From contig CAZFSN010000149.1 in assembly GCA_964521815.1 (NCBI GenBank), forward strand, positions 1 to 8,286: a stretch of DNA of 8,286 nucleotides. Reading direction: 5' to 3'. Positions within the stretch are counted from its first letter, which is position 1. Every line of letters starts with the position of its first letter. This stretch comes from JAAEQD01 sp964521815 (GTDB lineage Bacteria; Zixibacteria; MSB-5A5; UBA10806; 4484-95). Positions 1-5,619 of the stretch are shown piece by piece. A program made the position numbers and the translations under genes. Below the pieces are notes generated by a model. It ran no database searches and was not told the origin of the DNA. It saw only the letters and a program-made list of their open reading frames with translations.

Positions 1-1273
1 CGAAACGTTCATATAGAATATGTTTGCCGGGGAATTCGCGTTCGACCGTGCCTTCACCGGAAAGCATATCGATCATCGGGGAATCAAGCCAGATACCCAG
101 CTTGCCGGTCGGGGTGGGTACGCCCTTGCCTCTACCTATGCATTCCTGGATTATCGAGGCGGCTTCAACATCGCGCGGTTCGCGTTCGTTGACAAACTGC
201 TGACCTTCGATATTGACCAGGTTCGCGCCCGATCCACGGAATTTCTCGGTGATCAGGATGCCTTCAGCCTGCTCAGGGAATACGATACCGGTTGGGTGAT
301 ACTGAACCGTATGCAAAAAGCAGATCTTAACGCCGGCCCGATAGCCCATCACGATACCATCGGCGGTCGCGCCATAATGATTGGTAGTCATGAATCCCTG
401 TATATGTAAGCGGCCCGAACCGCCGGTTGCCATGACCACCGCTTTGGCTTTGACGATGGTGTATTCCTCGGTTTCCATGTTGTACAAAACTGCGCCGGCG
501 CAATGGCCATGTTCGTTAAGAATCAACTCAACCGCCGGCGAAAATTCTATCACGCTGATATCGGCCGCGCGGTTTCTGGCTTCATCGCGAACCGTCCGCA
601 TCATCTCCGCGCCGGTGATATCGGCTGCGTAGTGCATGCGCTTACGGCTAGTACCGCCGCCGTGAATCGTATACAGCCGACCATCAGGCATCTTGGAGAA
701 ATTACAGCCAAGACTCTCGAGCCATTTGATTACATCCGGGGCCTCGGTAACCAGCGTTTCGACAAGTTCAGGTGTATTGACAAAGTGGCCGCCGCCCATA
801 ACATCGAGATAATGGTAATACGGCGAATCCTTGTGGCCTTTGGAGGCGGCCTGAATACCGCCCTCGGCCATCATGGTGTTGGCGTCGCCGTGCCGAAGCT
901 TGGTGGCGATAATGACTTTAGCTCCCTGTTCCTGGGCTAAAATAGCAGCCGATGTACCCGCTCCGCCGCCGCCTATAACCAGCACGTCGGTTTCGTAATC
1001 GATTTTGTTTAAATCTATGGCTTCCGGATTAACCCGGCTTCTGGCTTCGAGGAGATCGGCCATCTCGTGAGCGATCCGATAACCTTTGCTGGGACCGACC
1101 TTGACTTCCCGCCGGCCTTCTTCCTTGAAATCGGGATGATTATCGAGCATCTTCTTGCGTTCATCGAGCGACAGAAACGGGATTTCCTCATTGCGCTTTT
1201 TGCGTTCGACACGTTCGGCGCGAGTGCTTTCGACGACTTTAATCAGCTGTTTTAATTCCTCTGGATATGGCAT
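1..1273 (-). CDS. Succinate dehydrogenase/fumarate reductase-type flavoprotein subunit, 3' end beyond window
   Basis: The reading frame is open from an ATG at 1273-1271 to the left edge, giving 424 residues without a stop. It belongs to the SdhA/FrdA/TfrA flavoprotein family, which interconverts succinate and fumarate at FAD. Visible motifs are a Rossmann dinucleotide fold (VLVIGGGGAG, residues 97-106), NTMMAEGG (132-139), MATGGSGR (281-288), the substrate-site motif QYHPTG (324-329), and EPRDVEAAS (365-373) with the likely catalytic Arg367. In E. coli FrdA the FAD-linking residue is His in SHTVAAEGG; here it is Asn132, so FAD is probably non-covalent, as known for thiol:fumarate reductase. 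About 95 residues precede the FAD fold, an unusual charged extension. An AGAGG ribosome site lies 6 bases before the ATG. It is the last visible gene of the hdrC-hdrB-sdhB-sdhA cluster, 24 bases after the iron-sulfur subunit. The family call is secure; quinone, thiol or another electron partner is inference. The C-terminal substrate-binding residues lie outside the window. Confidence 0.93.
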   Translation of the reverse strand, partial: MPYPEELKQLIKVVESTRAERVERKKRNEEIPFLSLDERKKMLDNHPDFKEEGRREVKVGPSKGYRIAHEMADLLEARSRVNPEAIDLNKIDYETDVLVIGGGGAGTSAAILAQEQGAKVIIATKLRHGDANTMMAEGGIQAASKGHKDSPYYHYLDVMGGGHFVNTPELVETLVTEAPDVIKWLESLGCNFSKMPDGRLYTIHGGGTSRKRMHYAADITGAEMMRTVRDEARNRAADISVIEFSPAVELILNEHGHCAGAVLYNMETEEYTIVKAKAVVMATGGSGRLHIQGFMTTNHYGATADGIVMGYRAGVKICFLHTVQYHPTGIVFPEQAEGILITEKFRGSGANLVNIEGQQFVNEREPRDVEAASIIQECIGRGKGVPTPTGKLGIWLDSPMIDMLSGEGTVEREFPGKHILYERF

Positions 1274-1297
1274 ATCAAACCTCTTTTTCCAATCTCA

Positions 1298-2050
1298 TTA
1301 TAGGTATTTGGTCTCTTTGGGAGTCCAATCATCGCCCGCCATGGCAGGTTCCATCTCCCGTTCCTGATACACTTTTTTCAAAGTCTCTTTATCCATAGCT
1401 TTTAGTTCAGCCAGACCGTCTTTGAAGCGGCCCGCCTGAATATTGGCGACCATGGTTTTAAGGTGTTCGGCGCGCGGCGTCAGGTAAGCTCCATACAGAC
1501 GGCGAGCCATCTGCGCGATATGATACTGCGGCATTTCGCCATAGCACCGGCTGGCGCACAGCCCGCATTGAATGCAATCGAATGATAATCGGGCGGCCTC
1601 GGCGATATCGCCGCGTTTCAGGGCCGAAATATAATCCATCACCTCGACATCCATTGGACAAACTTTGGTGCAGGCGTTACAGGCGACGCATCTGAACAGT
1701 TCCGGATAGATCTCGAATATCTCTTCGGGCCGGCCGGTCAATCCGGCGAAATTATAAGTTGCCCGATTGGCCGGATAAAACGGCAACTGGGTCAGATACA
1801 TCTCCGGTTCCACGACGGTCTGGCAGGCCAGGCCGGTGTAGATTTTATAATCTCCGGGTTTACGATAAACGGTACTACAAGCGCCGCAGACACCGCCACG
1901 ACAGCCACAACCGCGGATATATTTATATCCGGCGTATTCCATGGCTTTCATGATAGTCAACGTTTCCGGCACTTCGTATTTCTTGCCCATTATATAGATG
2001 GGTATAAGTTTGGCTTCTATAGCTTTAATTGCCTTTTCAGAAACGCTCAT
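1298..2050 (-). CDS. Iron-sulfur subunit of a succinate dehydrogenase/fumarate (thiol:fumarate) reductase-like complex
   Basis: This 250-residue protein carries electrons between the flavoprotein and its partner. The N-terminal half is a plant-type [2Fe-2S] domain with C50-x4-C55-x2-C58 and C76, plus an extra C48. The C-terminal half has two full CxxCxxCxxxC motifs, at 121/124/127/131 and 159/162/165/169. Classical SdhB/FrdB proteins usually have one [4Fe-4S] and one [3Fe-4S] cluster; here both sets have four cysteines, as in ferredoxin-like and TfrB-like subunits. Unlike archaeal TfrB, no CCG (HdrB-like) domain is fused at the C-terminus; that domain is the separate upstream gene. The tail (about 195-250) is charged and has no membrane segment. 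A GAGG ribosome site lies 5 bases before the ATG at 2050. It is 42 bases downstream of the hdrB-like gene and 24 bases upstream of the flavoprotein, consistent with one operon and a soluble complex. Confidence 0.9.
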   Translation of the reverse strand: MSVSEKAIKAIEAKLIPIYIMGKKYEVPETLTIMKAMEYAGYKYIRGCGCRGGVCGACSTVYRKPGDYKIYTGLACQTVVEPEMYLTQLPFYPANRATYNFAGLTGRPEEIFEIYPELFRCVACNACTKVCPMDVEVMDYISALKRGDIAEAARLSFDCIQCGLCASRCYGEMPQYHIAQMARRLYGAYLTPRAEHLKTMVANIQAGRFKDGLAELKAMDKETLKKVYQEREMEPAMAGDDWTPKETKYL

Positions 2051-2092
2051 TTTTACCTCGCTGATTTATCTTGCTGGTTAATATTTTCCAAT

Positions 2093-2986
2093 TCAAACGG
2101 CGACTTCTTTTAGGATATTTTTACTTTTAAGAAGTTCAAGCGCGCTTTTTCTATTCAATTCGAAATGGCACGCATCGGGAGAGATACCTAACGCGAGCGC
2201 CAGTAATTGCGAAAAATAGAACACCGGAACATCTTTGGAGCCTTCGAATTTGTCCAGCATCAAATCCTGGCGGCGTGACAGGTTATAATCGCATAACGGA
2301 CAGGTCAGCGTCAGGGCATCCGCGCCGTTAGCCGTAGCATCAGAGATTATCTCATGCGAAATTTTTAAAGCCGCATCGGGATTGCCCAGAACCTGGTAAC
2401 TGCCGCAGCATTCGGTCGCCATCGGAAATTCCACGACTTCCGCGCCCAATGTCTCCATGAATTTTTGAAACAGTTCGGGATTATCGGGCCGATCGAGCGC
2501 TACATCTTTAGGTCGAAGCAGGGTACAGCCGTAATAGGGCGCGACTTTCAAACCATTGAGCGGATTCGTGACTTTTTCCTTAAGTTTGTCGAAACCATAC
2601 TCATCCCGGATAAAATCAAGAAAATGGATTACTTTAACATCGCCGAAATAATCAGGCTCTTCATCCATGAAAGCATTAATAGTATTGCGTTTTTCTTCAT
2701 CGTTTTTCATTAATTCGTTAGCCCGGGCCAACGTATTGTAGCACATCGAACACAGCGTGATAACCGTGTCGTTGCCCTGTTCTTTTACCCTGATTAAATC
2801 GCGCACCGGGGCAATTATATGGATCAGGTCATCGTCGGCTAAAGAGTACACCGCGCCGCAACAATTCCATCTGGGTAGTTCCTCGTATTTAACACCGAGA
2901 ACATCTAAAGCGGCCAGGGCCGATTTCTCGAGATTTTTAGCTTTGGTCTTAAGTGTGCAGCCTGGATAATAACTTATCTTCATCAT
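2093..2986 (-). CDS. hdrB: Heterodisulfide reductase subunit B-like protein (two CCG domains)
   Basis: This 297-residue protein has two cysteine-rich CCG domains, the hallmark of HdrB, SdhE and MfrE, where noncubane [4Fe-4S] clusters act on disulfides or pass electrons to quinone. Domain 1 has C10, C42-C43 and C79-x2-C82 (CX31CCX35CXXC). Domain 2 has C154, C193-C194 and C229-x2-C232 (CX38CCX34CXXC). Both cysteine sets are complete, so both sites may bind clusters. The start is MM: GAGG (overlapping the hdrC stop codon) lies only 3 bases before the first ATG at 2986 and 6 bases before the second at 2983, so 2983 may be the true start. The gap to hdrC is 5 bases, indicating translational coupling. 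The gene ends with TGA, which shows that TGA is a normal stop here. No HdrA is in the window. The substrate (heterodisulfide, other thiol, or menaquinone) cannot be read from sequence. Confidence 0.9.
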   Translation of the reverse strand: MMKISYYPGCTLKTKAKNLEKSALAALDVLGVKYEELPRWNCCGAVYSLADDDLIHIIAPVRDLIRVKEQGNDTVITLCSMCYNTLARANELMKNDEEKRNTINAFMDEEPDYFGDVKVIHFLDFIRDEYGFDKLKEKVTNPLNGLKVAPYYGCTLLRPKDVALDRPDNPELFQKFMETLGAEVVEFPMATECCGSYQVLGNPDAALKISHEIISDATANGADALTLTCPLCDYNLSRRQDLMLDKFEGSKDVPVFYFSQLLALALGISPDACHFELNRKSALELLKSKNILKEVAV

Positions 2987-2991
2987 CTACC

Positions 2992-3399
2992 TCACGATGT
3001 CATCTTGCGGAAACCGGAAACCATCGCAATCTGAGGCAGATCATCGATTTTCTCCGGTTCCAGGGATGATAATTCCAAATGATTGACATTTTGGCGGAGT
3101 TTAATCAAGCGGAGCGCTTCCATGACTTTAGGAATATCAATGCCTCGCGGGCAACGTACCACGCAGGTGTGGCAGGAGGCGCAAACCCAGGGTGCATTAG
3201 CCAAATCCAGAGCTTCCGCCTGACCATATTGCAGCATTATCATGATCTGGCGGGGCAGAAGGCCCATGTCCTCATTCATAGGACAGGATCCCGAACAGGT
3301 TCCACACTGGAAACATTGCTGGACGTTCTGGCCGCTTATCTCCCTGATTTTCCGCCGAAATTGATCATTAATAGTCTGCTTGGAAATCTTCAATGCCAT
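2992..3399 (-). CDS. hdrC: Heterodisulfide reductase subunit C-like [4Fe-4S] protein
   Basis: This 135-residue protein is of HdrC type, an electron-carrying partner of HdrB. It has two CxxCxxCxxxC motifs: C29/C32/C35/C39 (CFQCGTCSGSCP) and C73/C76/C79/C83 (CASCHTCVVRCP), each followed by Pro. The layout (short helix, cluster, about 30-residue helical spacer, cluster, short tail) and length suit free-standing HdrC. There is no transmembrane segment, so it is not a membrane HdrE/DsrM fusion. The ATG at 3399 has an AGAGG ribosome site 5 bases upstream. It is the first gene of the minus-strand cluster, so its promoter should lie in the 415-base divergent region. It ends with TGA, 5 bases before hdrB. 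In this setting it probably relays electrons between HdrB and the fumarate reductase-like pair; that role is inferred from gene order. Confidence 0.9.
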   Translation of the reverse strand: MALKISKQTINDQFRRKIREISGQNVQQCFQCGTCSGSCPMNEDMGLLPRQIMIMLQYGQAEALDLANAPWVCASCHTCVVRCPRGIDIPKVMEALRLIKLRQNVNHLELSSLEPEKIDDLPQIAMVSGFRKMTS

Positions 3400-3814
3400 C
3401 GCAACCTCTTCTATTGAAATTAGTTATTTCACAACCAATACATTTACTCTCTGACCGATTATAGCGGGTAATATCCGCCAATGTTCCGCAATTTAGGAAT
3501 ACCAGGGTCATTCCCGCTCATAAATCAGTGTGAATATATAAAATCGACTAATCCAAAACAACAACTTTGCGAAATTTTTCACAGGTTTTATTAAATTTCT
3601 GTTGATATTATTGAAATTATGTACAGTTTGCTCTTTAACTTCTCACTATAATTATCGCATAGTCTGATTTATTTTAATTTGGCCGGAACATCGGAACGCG
3701 ACTAATCATATAAGTTTAAAAGACGATAAATATTGTAAAATTTGAAGGGAAAATAAAAACCTTGACTTTTGAGCTATATTTTTTATCCTTGATTATAGAA
3801 AAGGAGACGATGAT
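3400..3814. other. AT-rich divergent intergenic region
   Basis: I see no gene in these 415 bases between the divergent hdrC and DUF1573-type genes. The stretch should hold both promoters. It contains a short inverted repeat (GCGG at 3464-3467 and CCGC at 3475-3478), which could be an operator or leader hairpin for hdrC. On the minus strand there is a weak promoter-like pair, TTGTTT (3561-3556) and TATATT (3538-3533), with 17-base spacing. The plus-strand promoter candidate is listed separately. No tRNA-like, selC-like or riboswitch-like fold was recognised by eye. Confidence 0.5.
3762..3789 (+). promoter_or_regulatory. Candidate sigma70-type promoter of the DUF1573-type selenoprotein gene
   Basis: TTGACT at 3762-3767 is a near-consensus -35 box. 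TATCCT at 3784-3789, 16 bases on, is a weaker -10 box. Transcription would start near 3796, leaving a leader of about 20 bases that holds the AAGGAG ribosome site (3801-3806). The -35 box is good and the -10 box is only fair. Confidence 0.45.
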
Positions 3815-4777
3815 ATGAAAATGGTAAAACTACTTATGGCTATTTGTATAAGTAGTATCCTGATGATGACTCTTGCTTTCGGTCAGACTGCTGACACGAA
3901 AAAGGCACAAACTTTGGTCAAGCCTAAAACAACGCAAGCTGATACCAAGGTTGAACCAACCACCGTCAAACCGGATAACAGCGCCAAGACTCCGCAGAAA
4001 CCCGTTCAGAAAAAAAGCGAAGTTCCTGATATTCCCTTAACGAATGCCAGAATCGCTTTTGACCACACGAGTTTCGATTTCGGGTCGGTGCCTGCCGGAG
4101 CGAAAGTGACGCACCATTTCCCCGTTAGAAATGACGGGCCGGATACTCTAATAATATCCCAGATAAAAGCTGGGTGAGGGTGCACGACTTCGAGAAGTAG
4201 CGGGATAGTTATTCCGCCAGGAGGAAGTTCGTTAATCGATATTACCTATAGTTCTTCTAAATCGGGTAAGTATCGAGGCAAGATTACCAAGAGGATCAAG
4301 GTATATTCCAATGATTCGACTATGCCCATGATGGAGCTTAAAATACAGGCTCAGTCGAATAGTCCGGATATGATTTTAGCCTGGACGCCGGAGGAAGCGG
4401 ATTTTAATGAAATCCTTATCGGCAAAAAAGCGAAATTCGATGTAGATATCACGAATAACGATTCAACTGAAACCAAATTGGTGGTTGTCGGAGAACCCAC
4501 AGCAGAATATGTCAAAAAGTATAAGATCAAAGACGATGATTTAGAGCCGAAAGAATCCACCCAGATTGAGATTGAACTACAAAAAGATATAGCCCCGGGT
4601 ACTTTTAAGACTGCCTTAACGCTTGAGGCCAACGGCCGCCCTGATACCAGGATTACCATTCCTATAACAGGCAAAGTTGTCGAGAAACTAACCGAAAAAC
4701 CGAGTATCGCTGATAAGATTGCGAATCCGGCAGCCAAGGCCGTTGATAAAACCGACGTAAAATCAGGCGGCAAATAG
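3815..4777 (+). CDS. Secreted DUF1573-type protein with in-frame TGA, probable selenoprotein
   Basis: Read through TGA at 4175-4177, this frame gives 320 residues. The ATG at 3815 follows AAGGAG by 8 bases. Residues 1-23 form a signal peptide with likely cleavage AFG|Q. Residues 24-75 are a Lys/Pro/Thr-rich linker. Residues 76-180 form a DUF1573-type beta-sandwich: FDFGSVPAG, then NDGPDTLIISQIKAG, then U121-G-C-T-T, then IPPG (133-136) and VYSNDS. The family normally has C-G-C-T at the TGA site, so Sec replaces the first Cys. Residues 186-290 form a second, Cys-free domain of similar beta type. The reading frame after the TGA is intact for 199 codons and ends at TAG, followed by a strong terminator. 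The role of the family is not established; a thiol/selenol redox or metal-binding site outside the cytoplasm is inference. Alternatives are a fresh nonsense mutation or a base-call error (TGC or TGT to TGA). In that case the product would stop at residue 120, before the motif. Confidence 0.85.
4158..4174 (+). other. Small inverted repeat directly 5' of the in-frame TGA
   Basis: CCCAG (4158-4162) and CTGGG (4170-4174) form a perfect 5-bp stem with a 7-base loop. The stem ends at the base before the TGA. Known bacterial SECIS elements lie 3' of the UGA, so a role is uncertain; it may be chance. Confidence 0.35.
4175..4177 (+). other. Candidate selenocysteine codon (TGA, residue 121)
   Basis: This TGA sits at the first Cys position of the DUF1573 C-G-C-T motif and is followed directly by Gly-Cys-Thr-Thr in the same frame. 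Adjacent genes hdrB and hdrC end in TGA, so the codon is not globally reassigned. With the downstream stem-loop, Sec insertion is the simplest reading. It requires selA, selB, selC and selD elsewhere in the genome. Confidence 0.75.
4185..4231 (+). promoter_or_regulatory. Candidate bacterial SECIS stem-loop
   Basis: The upper stem pairs 4200-4206 with 4211-4217 (GCGGGAU with AUUCCGC, 7 bp including one G-U) and closes a 4-base loop AGUU at 4207-4210. A lower stem pairs 4185-4191 (CGACUUC) with 4224-4231, leaving one U unpaired, with an internal loop between the two stems. The apical loop begins 29 bases after the TGA and has G at its second position. As I recall the bacterial SECIS rule, this fits: a loop about 16-37 bases from UGA with G among its first two bases. 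A competing local hairpin is possible at 4187-4198 (ACUU, loop CGAG, AAGU). The element is fully inside the coding sequence, as expected in bacteria. Folding energy was not computed. Confidence 0.6.
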
Positions 4778-4805
4778 TTATTCGATTGATTTATAATTAG
4801 CTTAC

Positions 4806-4839
4806 AAGGCGTTGGCTTTTTGAGTCGACGCCTTTTTTT
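4806..4839 (+). terminator. Rho-independent terminator of the DUF1573-type gene
   Basis: AAGGCGT (4806-4812) pairs with ACGCCTT (4828-4834), and the stem continues inward through five more pairs including G-U wobbles, to a loop near 4818-4822. A run of seven T follows at 4833-4839. It begins 28 bases after the TAG stop of the full-length frame. A canonical terminator placed after the second part supports one transcript covering both sides of the internal TGA. Confidence 0.88.
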
Positions 4840-4914
4840 ATCGAAAACTATGTTATTTTTGGTTATGAGCGGAACGAGTAGATAATATATCATTATTCGC
4901 GGCTATCAAAAATA

Positions 4915-5568
4915 TTAAAAATGCTTAATCAGCACTGCGCGGCCGGATATTTTTACCGAAAACCGGGGCTCTGCCAGTTCGTTGCGAAGCGGTTTGGTAC
5001 GGCCAAACCTATATTTCTCGCCCTCAGGATTGTATTTCAAGCCGGAAGCCTCATAAATAATCTCATCTGAAATCGGAATTATCGACAGCTTATCACCTAT
5101 TGAACCATGGCCGGAATAACGCTGGTTTTCTAGCGGGATTATCTCCTGGCAATAGTCCCGCATCTTTATCGAGGCGAATCTGGTTTTATACGCGAACATC
5201 ATAAAAATATTCGCTAACAGTTGATCAGTTTCGAACGCAGTATCGATACCCCCATAGATAACGACATCGGTTATATTGTTGTTGGCGCACCAATCAAGCG
5301 CTAACTCACCATCGGTCAGCGACTTGCCATCGCCGGGCATTGAAATAGTAAGCGCTTTGGGGAAAGATTTAATCAAACTGATATCGGCCGAATCCCAGTC
5401 GCCCAGTATCAAATCGGGCAGCAGGTTGTTATTTATGAAAAACTGCAGGCCGCCATCCGCGACTATGATGACAGAATTATCAATGGAATCTTTATATTCT
5501 TTGATATAAAAATACAAATGGTCGGGTGGATAAGAACCGTTTAAATATATCGCGGCTTTGGTTTTCAT
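4915..5568 (-). CDS. Thiamine pyrophosphokinase-like protein (divergent)
   Basis: The 217-residue protein resembles thiamine pyrophosphokinase, which transfers pyrophosphate from ATP to thiamine in the cytoplasm. Visible features are VIIVADGG (33-40) leading to LLPDLILGDWDS (49-60), a family hallmark with Asp residues for Mg/ATP; LTDGELAL (84-91), matching the TDxExAL region; YGGIDTAFETDQLLANI (105-121), matching the GGxxGxRxDHxLANI region; and GDKLSIIPI (158-166) in the C-terminal thiamine-binding part. The usual RxDH is changed to ExDQ (E113, D115, Q116), so activity may differ. The start is ATG 5568; an upstream in-frame TTG at 5604 lies inside a hairpin and has no ribosome site. No clear Shine-Dalgarno precedes 5568 either. 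It lies 49 bases after the FG-GAP gene, on the same strand. No TPP riboswitch was seen. Confidence 0.75.
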   Translation of the reverse strand: MKTKAAIYLNGSYPPDHLYFYIKEYKDSIDNSVIIVADGGLQFFINNNLLPDLILGDWDSADISLIKSFPKALTISMPGDGKSLTDGELALDWCANNNITDVVIYGGIDTAFETDQLLANIFMMFAYKTRFASIKMRDYCQEIIPLENQRYSGHGSIGDKLSIIPISDEIIYEASGLKYNPEGEKYRFGRTKPLRNELAEPRFSVKISGRAVLIKHF

Positions 5569-5589
5569 AAATGTTATTCGATTGCCAAT

Positions 5590-5619
5590 ACGGCTTCTAA
5601 TCAAGCCGTTCGTTTTTTT
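5590..5619 (+). terminator. Terminator-like hairpin with T run on the plus strand, between two minus-strand genes
   Basis: ACGGCTT (5590-5596) pairs perfectly with AAGCCGT (5603-5609) around a 6-base loop, followed by a seven-T run (5613-5619) that overlaps the stop codon of the FG-GAP gene. It looks like a rho-independent terminator for plus-strand transcripts, yet both flanking genes are on the minus strand. On the minus strand the stem has an A run before it and no T run after it, so it would there be only an intergenic mRNA hairpin. Confidence 0.45.

Noticed and set aside
20..940. Plus-strand open frames at 20-409, 381-632 and 503-940
   Set aside because: They lie antisense to the flavoprotein coding sequence, which has clear family motifs on the minus strand.
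2093..2994. Whole-genome reassignment of TGA (code 4 or 25) to explain the internal TGA
   Set aside because: hdrB and hdrC both end in TGA at natural family ends, with the next gene starting directly after hdrC.
3815..4177. A stand-alone 120-residue protein followed by a separate 151-residue protein from 4322
   Set aside because: Both are in the same frame, the 48 codons between the TGA and 4322 are open and complete the DUF1573 motif set, and ATG 4322 has no ribosome site.
4219..4240. AGGAGG at 4219-4224 as a ribosome site for re-initiation after the TGA
   Set aside because: No ATG, GTG or TTG lies at suitable spacing in frame; the bases encode PPGG of the conserved domain and part of the stem-loop region.
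4351..4893. 180-codon minus-strand frame opposite the second half of the Sec protein gene
   Set aside because: It is antisense to a well-formed domain, crosses the plus-strand terminator and has no family features.
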